This document shows, one piece after another, positions 18,315 to 26,847 of a stretch of DNA of 57,392 nt. The stretch spans positions 1-57,392 of the forward strand of contig JABIFY010000145.1 of the NCBI GenBank assembly GCA_018650465.1, read 5' to 3'. The DNA is from Alphaproteobacteria bacterium. GTDB lineage: Bacteria > Pseudomonadota > Alphaproteobacteria > UBA2966. The number at the start of each line of letters is the position of its first letter. Position 1 is the first letter of the stretch. The notes below the pieces were generated by a model that worked only from the letters and a program-made list of their open reading frames with translations, was not told where the DNA came from and did no database searches. Position numbers and translations under genes: made by a program.

Positions 18315-19322
18315 CTATTTGTCCCCCAGATACCTGAACCAGTCTTCTGTCGCTCCATCGATCTGGTCCGGGGTCCAGACGGGGGCGTCGCGCCAGTAGT
18401 CGATATTTTCCAGCATGATACGCACACCATCTTCTATGGGCACCGAAGGTGTCCAGCCGAGGGTGTTTTTGATGTGGGTCATGTCGGCCAGGGTACAATC
18501 TGGTTCACCCGGCCGTTTGGGGATGTTTACGGTTTTTTCAGCGCCCAATAATTCAACCAGGCGGTTAACGCTGACAGAAGCGCCAGAGCCCACATTAAAA
18601 ACATCACCGGATGCGTCACTGTTGGCGGCCGTGACGATGGCATCGACGACGTCTGTGACAAAGGTAAAATCACGGGTTTGTTCGCCGTCACCGACAATGG
18701 TCAGGGGCTCACCCGCCAAAAGTTGCGCCAGGAAGACGCCAAAAACAGCGCCATAGGTGCCGGACGTGCGGGCGCGTGGCCCATAGACATTAAAAAACCG
18801 AAGGGAAACGATAGGCAAATCATAGGTCTGAGCCCAGTGCAGGGCCAGTTGTTCGCCCAGATACTTGGTCAGGGCGTAAGGGTATTGCGGGCGGATATCT
18901 GCATCTTCGCGGGTTGGGTAGGCATCGGGAATGCCATAACAGGACGATGACGCGATATAGACCATGCGGGATATTTCAAAGTCCCGCGCCGCTTCCAGCA
19001 CATTGAATGTACCATCAACATTGGATTCGAAATATTCTCGCGGCTCAACAATAGACGGCACGATATCGGCACGGGCTGCCAGGTGAAAAACGCGATCTAC
19101 ACCGTCGAAGGCCTTTTTGATGGCATCGCGATCACGGATATCCGCCACCATAACTTCAAGCGACGCATTGTCTTTGTGTTGTTCCAGATTGCGCGGGTTG
19201 CCGACTTCAAAATTGTCGATCACACGGACTTGCCTGCCATCGGCCAACAGCCGATCAACCAGGTGACTGCCAATAAAACCGCCACCGCCCGTAACCAGAT
19301 CCAAACCTGTATCAGTCATCAT
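18315..19322 (-). CDS. NAD-dependent sugar-nucleotide epimerase/dehydratase
   Basis: Extended SDR protein of about 336 aa. The NAD site TGGGGFIGS is near residues 10-18, the catalytic YxxxK is in [12 protein letters not shown], and RFFNVYGPR plus the late [13 protein letters not shown] tail match UDP-glucose 4-epimerase and related UDP-sugar enzymes. The track of in-frame codons reaches 19361, but a double ATG at 19322/19319 with AGG upstream fits the family start. Likely acts on cell-surface or flagellar glycan precursors; the exact sugar is not decidable. First of three leftward genes (epimerase, mnmA, glnS). Confidence 0.87.
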   Translation of the reverse strand: MMTDTGLDLVTGGGGFIGSHLVDRLLADGRQVRVIDNFEVGNPRNLEQHKDNASLEVMVADIRDRDAIKKAFDGVDRVFHLAARADIVPSIVEPREYFESNVDGTFNVLEAARDFEISRMVYIASSSCYGIPDAYPTREDADIRPQYPYALTKYLGEQLALHWAQTYDLPIVSLRFFNVYGPRARTSGTYGAVFGVFLAQLLAGEPLTIVGDGEQTRDFTFVTDVVDAIVTAANSDASGDVFNVGSGASVSVNRLVELLGAEKTVNIPKRPGEPDCTLADMTHIKNTLGWTPSVPIEDGVRIMLENIDYWRDAPVWTPDQIDGATEDWFRYLGDK

Positions 19323-19407
19323 CAATAAACCTGTTGTTCCACAAACGTAATAAGACCCCACCCGGCAAGATGCCGTGGCAGAGCAATGTTATAGCTCAAG
19401 GACGTGA

Positions 19408-20367
19408 TCAGATGAAGTCAAGCAGAGTTGATCGTGATACCTGGGACAACACACGATAAGAGGCTTCCAGCGCAACCTGGTCTTGCTGCATTTTCGAAAT
19501 GGCCTCACCGATATCGACTTCCTCGATATCTGTAATAAAGACTTTCATAAAGTTGATATCTTGCTGGTGACGTTCCTGGACATCTTCAATTGCCATTTGA
19601 TTGACACCATTTGTCGCATGGAATTTGTCGATTGTATCGATGGTGTTGTTCAAACGTTGCAACTCGCCCTTCAGAAAGCCTGCCTGATCAGCTGTCAGGG
19701 GATTTGAAAATGACCCGCCTGTGGTAAAACCGAAGTTTTCAGTGCCATCATCAAAACGGAACATGCGACGCATGGATTCCATCAAATCCTTGCCGATATC
19801 CTCGCCCAACACGCCATAAACCATGTTCAGATTGTCATCAACCTGGGTTTGTTGCTTGAGGCTGTTATTGGCAAATACATTACCGGGTGTTGTCGACACA
19901 TCTGCTGTGACGGCCGCAAGCGTTGTTGACGTTGTGGTTTTGATAGGCGTCGTATCTGTCCGTGTGCCGGAATAGATAAAGCGACCATTGTCACGCGTGT
20001 TCAGCAGGTTCACGGCAGTATCAAAAAGGTTATCCATTTGGCTGCGTATCGCGATACCGGAATCGGTATTAACCGCTGCCAACACATTATCCCGCATTTC
20101 CTGAGCCACATCACGCAGGCTTTCCATTGTCGCATCGTAAATTGTCAGTCGACGTTCGACTTCAATATTGGAAGAGACAAATTGTTCGGAGCGGGAAAGG
20201 ATTGTCTTGGCACCCGACAACGTCCCCACATCGCGTGCAATACCAGTATAGGTATCCGACTTCATGCCGGTCGTGGTTTGCTTTTGATGATCAAACAAAC
20301 TTTTCTGATTCCGCACAACGTCCTGCAGCAGGAAAGTTGTTTGGCCGAGACTGGATACGCGTGTCAT
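19408..20367 (-). CDS. flgL: Flagellar hook-filament junction protein FlgL
   Basis: Hook-associated protein 3, 319 aa, exported and placed between FlgK and flagellin. The N-terminal flagellin-like helix (TRVSSLGQTTFLLQDVVRNQ) with SDTYTGIARDVGTLSG, and the C-terminal helix (QQDQVALEASYRVLSQVS) are the conserved polymerising ends; the centre is variable and rich in T. Good ribosome site AAGGAG before the ATG. It follows flgK by 24 bases on the same strand, so it is likely read from the sigma-54 promoter upstream of flgK. Confidence 0.92.
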   Translation of the reverse strand: MTRVSSLGQTTFLLQDVVRNQKSLFDHQKQTTTGMKSDTYTGIARDVGTLSGAKTILSRSEQFVSSNIEVERRLTIYDATMESLRDVAQEMRDNVLAAVNTDSGIAIRSQMDNLFDTAVNLLNTRDNGRFIYSGTRTDTTPIKTTTSTTLAAVTADVSTTPGNVFANNSLKQQTQVDDNLNMVYGVLGEDIGKDLMESMRRMFRFDDGTENFGFTTGGSFSNPLTADQAGFLKGELQRLNNTIDTIDKFHATNGVNQMAIEDVQERHQQDINFMKVFITDIEEVDIGEAISKMQQDQVALEASYRVLSQVSRSTLLDFI

Positions 20368-20391
20368 CTTTTTGCTCCTTCAGAGACCGGC

Positions 20392-22560
20392 TTAACCGGC
20401 AATCCTCAGCAGGGTGTCAAACATTTCACGGGCCGTCGTAATCAGACGAGCCGCACCGTTATAGGCATTTTGGTAAAGTATCATATTGGCTAGTTCTTCA
20501 TCCAGGTTGACGCCGGTATCGCCAATAAGTCGGGCTTCAAGTTCCCCACTCAGGGCCGTGCGATCTTCCTTGATGTTTTGTGCAATGGCGGCCTGGGTTG
20601 CCATATCCGACAGCACAGCACCGGCATAAGCGCCAAGCGTTGTTGTCACACCGGCGAGATGACCGCTTCCTTCGAACGTTATCGATTTCTCGGCAAGCTT
20701 CTGGAATTCAACCGCACCCCGACCATCACCTGCCGTAATGGCCGGTGCCGTGCCAGCGAGAACATCAGCAGACAAGTCAACTTTGGCCAGAGCCAGTTTA
20801 ACCGGGTCGGTCAGAATGGCTTGTTTGACCTGAAGTTCCATGGCCCTGTTGGCGCCGAACTTGGGTCCGATACCAAAGAAGTCTGACAGGCTCTGTTTCG
20901 TACCACCACGCAGTGTCGTATCACCGACCACATTGAAGTTATATTTTTCGTACCCTGTCTTGGGTGTCGAAACCAACTTGCCGACACTGTCCATGGAAAA
21001 CGTCGTAAAATTTCCAAAAGCTGTTGTCGCGTTCAGTGCCGCCAATACATCACTCACGTCCGTGCCAAGGGAGGCAAAATCCAGGCTGAACGACTTCTCG
21101 ACCTGGTTCTGCGGTCCACGAAACTCCAGATTGGCAATACCGCTGGTACCAAATCCATGCACAGAGGCCGTTGTCAGGCCCGTGTCATGATGGAAGGGCA
21201 CATTTGCTTTCATGATATTGTTCATGCCAAAGAAATGGGAAAACCCGCGACCCGCACGATCACTGGGCGAGGTCGTATCCTGCAACATGGAAACACCCGT
21301 TGACCCGGTCGGCGCTGTCATCGACATGACGCCGTCGGCAAAAGACAGGGTGGCGGTTCCCATCTGGGCATTCACAACGGAAACCACATCATTGAGCGTC
21401 GTCAAAGTAGCACCGGCAGCAGCGGCGCCGTTTTTACTGATGGTATTGTTGGTGAAGTCGACTTCCAGCCGATTTACCAGATTATTACTGGCGTCCGTTG
21501 TGACAAAAGTTACCTTGCCGGTAAATCCGGTCGTGTCCGTCCCAACAAGTCCAGTGTTAATTCCGGTCAGGGATGAGGGCGGTGGGACGGCAACATTATC
21601 GTTATGGACAAGATTTATCTGATCGGCAACCTTGGCCGAAAACTCACCGAGTTCAGCGGCAAAATTGGGCAGAATTTCATCCCGCATTTCGATCAAGCCC
21701 TTGACCCGGCCTGATTTCAAATTTGTGTCCAGCGTTTCACCGGTCGCCGCCACGGCACCTGTCACCGGGTCTACCTTATTCACGACAACTTGTGAGAATC
21801 GGCTTGCCGATGTGACCGTGCCAGGAGGCGTATATTCCAATTGCCGCGCCAACTGATCGACCAGGACAACACTGCCCGCTGTCGTCACGCCAATTTCTCC
21901 ATTGCCAAATGTAAAAGTATCAACTTCGATATATTCGGATAAAATCCTTAGCGCATCATCACGTTGGTTTTGAAGATCAGGAGCGCCAACACTTGATTCC
22001 AGTTCCACTTTTTGAATTTGCTTATTCAATTGCTGGATGCGTGTGAGTTGCGCATTGATAACTGTAATTGAGTCACCAAGCTGACGGTCGGCTTCACCTC
22101 GTAAATCCTGGATTTGCGCTGCCATGACAGACATGCTGTCAGCAAAACTTTTTAGATCATTTACGGCTGCGGTCCGACGCACCAAAGAATCAGGCTCGAT
22201 GGGTAAGGTGCCAAATGCTTCAAACACTTGATCCATGCGCCCAGCCAGGGAATTATTATCTTCAGGCGATCCAAGTATTGCCTGGAAGCGATCATGCAGA
22301 TCGCTCATGGCGTCATAGCGTTCGGTATCACCAACCGCATCCCGAACCTGACCGGCGAGGAAGATATCGGTTAATCGTCTAATTTCTGCGATCTCAACAC
22401 CAGCACCAACGCCGCCATTGACCTTGCTAGCCAGGTCAACGACCTGTCGCTGATAGCCTTCGGTATTGACGTTCGTAATGTTGTTTGAAGTCGTGCGCAA
22501 TGCAGCCTGGGTCGCGTTGAGACCCGAGATCGCATTGTTCATTATTGCGCCAACTGACAT
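20392..22560 (-). CDS. flgK: Flagellar hook-associated protein 1 FlgK
   Basis: First junction protein between hook and filament, 722 aa. The N-terminal ISGLNATQAALRTTSNNITN motif is the family's rod/hook-type start, and the C-terminus LDEELANMILYQNAYNGAAR is the conserved end. The long middle (about 330-600) is low in conserved motifs. The ribosome site TAGGAG overlaps the stop codon of a short upstream ORF (22570-22734). A sigma-54 promoter lies at 22789-22803, giving a leader of roughly 215 bases. Confidence 0.94.
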   Translation of the reverse strand: MSVGAIMNNAISGLNATQAALRTTSNNITNVNTEGYQRQVVDLASKVNGGVGAGVEIAEIRRLTDIFLAGQVRDAVGDTERYDAMSDLHDRFQAILGSPEDNNSLAGRMDQVFEAFGTLPIEPDSLVRRTAAVNDLKSFADSMSVMAAQIQDLRGEADRQLGDSITVINAQLTRIQQLNKQIQKVELESSVGAPDLQNQRDDALRILSEYIEVDTFTFGNGEIGVTTAGSVVLVDQLARQLEYTPPGTVTSASRFSQVVVNKVDPVTGAVAATGETLDTNLKSGRVKGLIEMRDEILPNFAAELGEFSAKVADQINLVHNDNVAVPPPSSLTGINTGLVGTDTTGFTGKVTFVTTDASNNLVNRLEVDFTNNTISKNGAAAAGATLTTLNDVVSVVNAQMGTATLSFADGVMSMTAPTGSTGVSMLQDTTSPSDRAGRGFSHFFGMNNIMKANVPFHHDTGLTTASVHGFGTSGIANLEFRGPQNQVEKSFSLDFASLGTDVSDVLAALNATTAFGNFTTFSMDSVGKLVSTPKTGYEKYNFNVVGDTTLRGGTKQSLSDFFGIGPKFGANRAMELQVKQAILTDPVKLALAKVDLSADVLAGTAPAITAGDGRGAVEFQKLAEKSITFEGSGHLAGVTTTLGAYAGAVLSDMATQAAIAQNIKEDRTALSGELEARLIGDTGVNLDEELANMILYQNAYNGAARLITTAREMFDTLLRIAG

Positions 22561-22569
22561 CGCCCGCTC

Positions 22570-22734
22570 CTAAATTTTAGCCGTGAAACCCAGTGATACA
22601 ACGGCAACATCTGCCGCAATCACATGGTTGTTCCGACCGCCATGGCAGTTATTGCCGCTCTCAACACTACGCGCAATAAATGCTTGCAGTATCTCGCAAC
22701 TAACTGATTTGTATATGTTTTCCAAGGCAGCCAT
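22570..22734 (-). CDS. Possible 54-aa leader ORF before flgK
   Basis: The frame MAALENIYKSVSCEIL... is the only ORF of this size between the sigma-54 promoter and flgK. It has a weak GGGA ribosome site, ends in a TAG that is part of the flgK ribosome site, and stops 9 bases before flgK, an arrangement suited to translational coupling. It matches no family I know. Against it, GGCA/TGCC palindromes (22602-22656) that may be regulator sites lie inside it, so the region may simply be a regulated leader. Frame length alone is weak evidence. Confidence 0.3.
   Translation of the reverse strand: MAALENIYKSVSCEILQAFIARSVESGNNCHGGRNNHVIAADVAVVSLGFTAKI
22602..22656. promoter_or_regulatory. Two GGCA-N5-TGCC palindromes in the flgK leader
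   Basis: CGGCAACATCTGCCG (22602-22616) and GGCAGTTATTGCC (22644-22656) are palindromes with the same half-site. Similar palindromes occur before the fliK sigma-54 promoter. They may be binding sites for FlbD, whose gene is in this window; in Caulobacter FlbD binds enhancers that can also lie downstream of the start. The assignment is inference. Confidence 0.4.
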
Positions 22735-22788
22735 TTGTTTTCCCGGTTTCGGCACATTTTGCGCCAGAAGAATTTCGAGAAGAACAAT

Positions 22789-22803
22789 GCAACATAGGGG
22801 CCA
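22789..22803 (-). promoter_or_regulatory. Sigma-54 promoter for flgK-flgL
   Basis: On the minus strand TGGCCCCTATGTTGC has GG and GC exactly 10 bases apart and matches the -24/-12 consensus TGGCACG-N4-TTGC at all key positions. A start would be near 22777, about 215 bases before flgK. Flagellar late genes in alphaproteobacteria are read by sigma-54 with FlbD. Confidence 0.75.
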
Positions 22804-22892
22804 GAAACAGCCAGAAGATTCCAACTCCTTGCAATCAGTATCTGCCGGAGGTATTCAGACGAGATGTTCAGAAGAAGGTTTTCAAATGACGA

Positions 22893-22914
22893 AGGCCGCC
22901 CCGAAGGACGGCCT
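22893..22914 (-). terminator. Hairpin after the Sel1-repeat gene
   Basis: AGGCCG and CGGCCT arms plus two inner G-C pairs close a four-base loop with one internal mismatch. It sits 35 bases past the stop of the Sel1-repeat gene on the minus strand. There is no strong T-run after it, so termination may be partial. Confidence 0.45.
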
Positions 22915-22948
22915 CTAGGGCTTGTACTTTAATTCGTGCGATCTCGCT

Positions 22949-23626
22949 CTATGTTTTCCCACGCAGAGCTGCTAACTCGGTCTTGGCTTCGTTATGCCCC
23001 TGTTCTGCAGCTTTACCAAACCAATATCGGGCTTGCTCCATATTGCCCCCCTCACCGGCATCTTTCTCAAGGATGGCACCAAGATTAAATTGTGCCGCAG
23101 CCAATCCAGCCTCAGCTGCCATTTGATAGAAATTTGTTGCCTTCTGAATGTCCGCGTCCAGGCCGATGCCATTTTCCCACATCACGGCTAAATTATAAAT
23201 CGCGACAACGTAACCTTGCTCCGCAGATAGCCGATAAAAATCAACGGCTTTTACATAATCCCGGGTGACACCTTCACCTGTCTCATATAATCCGGCCAGA
23301 TTACATTGTGCCTGTGGATGCCCCTTGTCGGCAGCGCGGGTATACCAGTAGGCCGCTTCCGCACTATCAGGTTCCATCCCAAGACCCACCTGGTGCAAAA
23401 CCCCCATACTGTACTCCGCCTCCATATAACCGTCTTCAGCCGCCGGTGTGAAAAGCTCCAGGGCCTTTTCAAAATCCTGCTCGACGCCATTCGCGTTCGC
23501 ATACATAAGGCCAAGATAATACTTGGATTCCAGATCACCTGTTTCTGCGGTTTTCGTCCAGATATCCATAGCCTTGTCATAATCTTCTTCTTCGTAGGCT
23601 TTGGCCCCATCTTCGAAACTCGACAT
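22949..23626 (-). CDS. Sel1-repeat (TPR-like) protein
   Basis: A 225-aa soluble protein built of about five to six 36-residue Sel1-like repeats, each with an A..G....YNLG.MY..G.GV..D..KA..WY..AA pattern (for example CNLAGLYETGEGVTRDYVKA). No signal peptide is seen with the chosen start. The ATG at 23626 has AAGGAAG 8 bases upstream, whereas the longer frame opens with TTG. Such proteins are protein-protein adaptors. It stands between the fliK and flgK units but its role in motility is not shown by sequence. Confidence 0.85.
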   Translation of the reverse strand: MSSFEDGAKAYEEEDYDKAMDIWTKTAETGDLESKYYLGLMYANANGVEQDFEKALELFTPAAEDGYMEAEYSMGVLHQVGLGMEPDSAEAAYWYTRAADKGHPQAQCNLAGLYETGEGVTRDYVKAVDFYRLSAEQGYVVAIYNLAVMWENGIGLDADIQKATNFYQMAAEAGLAAAQFNLGAILEKDAGEGGNMEQARYWFGKAAEQGHNEAKTELAALRGKT

Positions 23627-23841
23627 GTCGTTCTTCCTTTGACTCAATCAAGCGGCGGAATCATCACTTGATGCTCCGCCTTGAAATTTGTTTTCCTCCC
23701 GGGCGATTTCAGTAGGCCCGGAAACACTCTGTTGTTCGCAGCTAAACTTCCCCGCCGCTCATCCCGTGGCTTAACTCCACACTATCTTGCTTAACGAACT
23801 CTAAACGCCGCCTCCAGAACACGCCTCCTCATCAAGGTCGT

Positions 23842-23889
23842 GCGGCAATATTGACGCGGCCAACAGGGGCATATTTGCCGATCCGGCAA
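23842..23889. promoter_or_regulatory. Paired palindromes upstream of the fliK sigma-54 promoter
   Basis: GCGGCAATATTGACGC (23842-23857) and TTGCCGATCCGGCAA (23875-23889) are near-perfect palindromes with GGCAA/TTGCC half-sites, 77 to 124 bases upstream of the -24 element. That is the usual distance for a sigma-54 enhancer. FlbD is the obvious candidate binder. The rest of the 23627-23965 stretch shows no gene. Confidence 0.5.
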
Positions 23890-23965
23890 TTATGCCCTCC
23901 CCTTCTGGAAAACATAATTTACAATAATTTGTTTATTTACAGTTACTTACACAATATTCAAAAAC

Positions 23966-23980
23966 TGGCCCGCTGTTTGC
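23966..23980 (+). promoter_or_regulatory. Sigma-54 promoter for fliK-flgD-flgE
   Basis: TGGCCCGCTGTTTGC matches TGGCACG-N4-TTGC with GG and GC exactly 10 bases apart. It is 68 bases before the fliK start codon and points at fliK, flgD and flgE, hook-stage genes expected to use sigma-54. Confidence 0.8.
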
Positions 23981-24048
23981 TTTAATCCCGCTGAACAGTT
24001 TTTAGTCTTTGCCCGAAATGGGTGAATTTTTTCAACAGAGGTTATCGA

Positions 24049-26010
24049 ATGCAAATCCTTGAGCTTCTTGGTTCGACCGCATCAACGGCAAAAGTCCAGC
24101 AAGTGGACCTGACGTCGCAGAAAGATGCGTTCGCCAAACATCTGAATGACGTCATGAGTCACAGGGACAATATGCGTACTGAAGAGGCAAAGGTACGTGC
24201 TCTAAAGCAGGATGACAGAAGTGAAGCGCGTCCGGATCGTATTGATCGACCTGAGCATGAAGAACAGGTTGAAGCAGCCGACCCCGAAGAAGCGCCTGAC
24301 TCAGACACCCAGGAAGAAAATGCTGTCAGCACTAAGGGAAACGAGAAATCTACAGATGCCTCAGGTTCTGAAACCAAGGTGGCAACACCAGGTATGGAGA
24401 TCGTAAAAAGCCTTGAAGCTGGAATGAAGCCTGACGTCGCGCTTGAAGCTACGATGAAATCTGAAATTTCGGAAGACACAATTATCGGCCATGCGGCATC
24501 AGACGTCCTTGAGGAAGTTGTCGCTGAAGACGCCTCCGGCATCGTCGCTGCCCTGGACATGGCAAACAAGGCAAGCCAGGCAGCAGCCATTAATAGTAAT
24601 GCAAAAGCTGCCGACTCTGAAAAAATGAGCGAAAAAGCAGGGCCATTCAAGTCCGCCGCCAATGCCGATACTCTTGATCCGGCAGCAGCAGCCGTGACGC
24701 CAGACGATGCAATCAATAAAGTTTCAGGTCTCGCGATGGAAGTCGCAGCCAAGACCGATATGGCCGACCTCAGCGATGATGTACAGGTTATTTCCCAGGC
24801 CGCCGTTCAAAGCAGCACACAGCAAACAAATGTGCCTGCAGTAAAAGGCCAGGAACGCGCTCAGTCTGTGGAAAAAGGAAAAGTTGAGCAAGTCGTCGCT
24901 GAATCACCTTTGATCAAGGATGCCAAAATTGCAGTTGGCCCTGATCCCCGACTGACGGAAATGCAGATTGCCCAGGCCCTGGTTGAGGAAGCCGCCGCAG
25001 AAAAGATACATGCCCAGTTTATGGTCGGCACCGGTCCCACCAATAATATGGCTGCCTTTAATCAGGTCGCTTCAGTTCAAAGTAGTGGAGCGCTTGAAAC
25101 GGCTGCCCCAGCAGGGCTACAGGCAGCGCAAAACAAACCGACAGGTCCTGTTCGTCTTCCGGAAAACGAGGGCATGGGACAATTGGCTGATGCAGTGGCA
25201 AAACCCGAAGCAGCCCCAAAGCCAGCAATTCAGATTGCCCAACCAGTACCCGGTCAAAATGGCCTCGCCAATATGGACGGTAGTGCCCAAGCTTCCATGA
25301 GTGAGCGGGCCGCCAATACTCTGGCACAATTAACCGCCCAGGCCACACAAGCCACACAAGCCGCACAAGGCCAAAATGGCAGCAAACCATCACAAGCTGC
25401 TTTGCCAGCTGCTGTTGCGGGTGCGGAAGCCGTCGGTAACGCCATGAATAATTCAGCCACGACAGCCCCCTCCGCTGCAATCGCAGAAGTCGGCGCACCA
25501 ACTGGCACACAAATGGCCAACGCCGCCAAACCGGCGACACCGCCACCACCTCCAACACAGCAACCACCACAGGCGCAGGTGGCCATGCACATCGCCAAAG
25601 CAATGCAAAATGGCGCCGATAAAATCAGCATCCGACTTAATCCGTCAGAGCTCGGTCGGGTCGACATCAAGCTTGAGATTGCACGAGATGGTGCTGTTAC
25701 GGCAAGCGTGACCGTCGAGCGTCCAGAAACTCTGGAACTTCTTAAAGGCGACGCCCGTTCGCTCGAACGCGCCCTCGCCAATGCCGGACTGGACCCGGAT
25801 TCCGATAAATTGAGTTTCAATCTACGGGACCAGAATAACAGTGGTAACAGCTTCGCCAAAAATGCCGACGGAGATGGCAAAGGTACCGGTCAAAGTCAGG
25901 ACGGGAACAATTCAGCCAATGGGGAAGAAAATGACCTGGATGTCGAGGCCTTGTTGGCCGAGGCCAGAGCGAGTGCAAGTCATGATCGCGCCCTTGATAT
26001 TAACGTCTAA
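24049..26010 (+). CDS. fliK: Flagellar hook-length control protein FliK
   Basis: Secreted ruler that sets hook length and switches export specificity. From the ATG at 24049 (AGAGG upstream; an upstream GTG at 24022 is less likely) the product is 653 aa. Residues up to about 500 are low-complexity, rich in A, Q, E, T and P, as in other FliK rulers, and include a run of prolines before PTQQPPQAQ. The C-terminal Flg_hook domain (about 505-600) reads ISIRLNPSELGRVDIKLEIA, then ERALANAGLD. First gene after the sigma-54 promoter; flgD follows after 48 bases. Confidence 0.9.
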   Translation: MQILELLGSTASTAKVQQVDLTSQKDAFAKHLNDVMSHRDNMRTEEAKVRALKQDDRSEARPDRIDRPEHEEQVEAADPEEAPDSDTQEENAVSTKGNEKSTDASGSETKVATPGMEIVKSLEAGMKPDVALEATMKSEISEDTIIGHAASDVLEEVVAEDASGIVAALDMANKASQAAAINSNAKAADSEKMSEKAGPFKSAANADTLDPAAAAVTPDDAINKVSGLAMEVAAKTDMADLSDDVQVISQAAVQSSTQQTNVPAVKGQERAQSVEKGKVEQVVAESPLIKDAKIAVGPDPRLTEMQIAQALVEEAAAEKIHAQFMVGTGPTNNMAAFNQVASVQSSGALETAAPAGLQAAQNKPTGPVRLPENEGMGQLADAVAKPEAAPKPAIQIAQPVPGQNGLANMDGSAQASMSERAANTLAQLTAQATQATQAAQGQNGSKPSQAALPAAVAGAEAVGNAMNNSATTAPSAAIAEVGAPTGTQMANAAKPATPPPPPTQQPPQAQVAMHIAKAMQNGADKISIRLNPSELGRVDIKLEIARDGAVTASVTVERPETLELLKGDARSLERALANAGLDPDSDKLSFNLRDQNNSGNSFAKNADGDGKGTGQSQDGNNSANGEENDLDVEALLAEARASASHDRALDINV

Positions 26011-26058
26011 CCCGATGCCCTTTGCCACCCAAATATCCCTTGAAAGAGGACAGGAATA

Positions 26059-26742
26059 ATGGATATCGCCAGCGCCGCTAGCGCAGCACAATCAGCATCA
26101 TCAGGTGTTGCAGACAAAGGTTTCGCCGATCTGGCCGAGAACTTTGAAAACTTCCTGACGATCTTGACCACCCAGCTACAGTATCAGGATCCGCTTGATC
26201 CCATGGACTCGAGTGAATTCACCAGTCAATTGGTTGAATTCACAGGTGTTGAACAGGCCGTTGCCCAGAACAAGAACCTGGAGGACATTGTTTCTTTGCT
26301 CAGTGCAGAGAAATTCCTTGGGGCCACCGGCTACATCGGCAAAACCGTCGAAGCCAGCGGCAGCACCACCGAAAAGCACAAGGGCGTGGCCTCCTGGACC
26401 TACACCCTGCCCAACGACGCGAACACGGTTAATCTGACGATCCGGAATGCAGACGGTCAGGAAGTTGCCCATGTTCCGTACGAGACGGAAGAAGGTAGCC
26501 ATGACTTCACCTGGGATGGTCGGGGCGATGACGGCCTCACCCTGCCTGATGGGCAATACCACCTGACGGTCGACGCAAAAACTTTCAGTGGCGAATCTAT
26601 CTTCGCAGAAATGAAGCTCAACGGTGTTGTCACCGGCGTAGAGAGCACTGAACAGGGAGAAATCCTGATGGTCGGAGATCTTAGAATTCCGGCAAATGCT
26701 GTCACCGTGGTCAAGGAAGCACCACTGATTATTACTCAATAG
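26059..26742 (+). CDS. flgD: Flagellar hook assembly (cap) protein FlgD
   Basis: Hook-cap protein, 227 aa, needed for FlgE polymerisation. The conserved N-terminal block NFLTILTTQLQYQDPLDPMD and SQLVEFTGVEQAV is present at about 31-75, followed by an FlgD Ig-like/Tudor region (TWDGRGDDGLTLPDGQYHL). GAGGACAGGAATA precedes the ATG as ribosome site. Middle gene of the fliK-flgD-flgE unit. Confidence 0.94.
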   Translation: MDIASAASAAQSASSGVADKGFADLAENFENFLTILTTQLQYQDPLDPMDSSEFTSQLVEFTGVEQAVAQNKNLEDIVSLLSAEKFLGATGYIGKTVEASGSTTEKHKGVASWTYTLPNDANTVNLTIRNADGQEVAHVPYETEEGSHDFTWDGRGDDGLTLPDGQYHLTVDAKTFSGESIFAEMKLNGVVTGVESTEQGEILMVGDLRIPANAVTVVKEAPLIITQ

Positions 26743-26762
26743 CAGAACACATAAGCACGCGC

Positions 26763-26828
26763 ATCAGCAGGCCGGTCCGGCATTGCTGATCAAGGAAACG
26801 AAGGAAACTTTCACCTTTTCGGTGAAAG
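26763..26828 (+). other. Two intercistronic hairpins between flgD and flgE
   Basis: ATCAGCA/TGCTGAT arms enclose a GCCG/CGGC inner stem (26763-26790), and CTTTCACC/GGTGAAAG (26808-26828) is a perfect 8-pair hairpin. The second ends a few bases before the flgE ribosome site. Neither has a T-run. They may protect or adjust the flgE message, which is needed in far greater amount than flgD; this is inference. Confidence 0.5.
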
Positions 26829-26847
26829 ATAATGAAGGAGAGAGAGA

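Noticed and set aside
18256-18498. Longer MnmA start
   Set aside because: The extension overlaps the epimerase gene and looks like non-coding translation.
24159-24752. 197-codon minus-strand ORF opposite fliK
   Set aside because: Antisense of the low-complexity Ala/Glu-rich fliK part; S/A-rich translation is a shadow.
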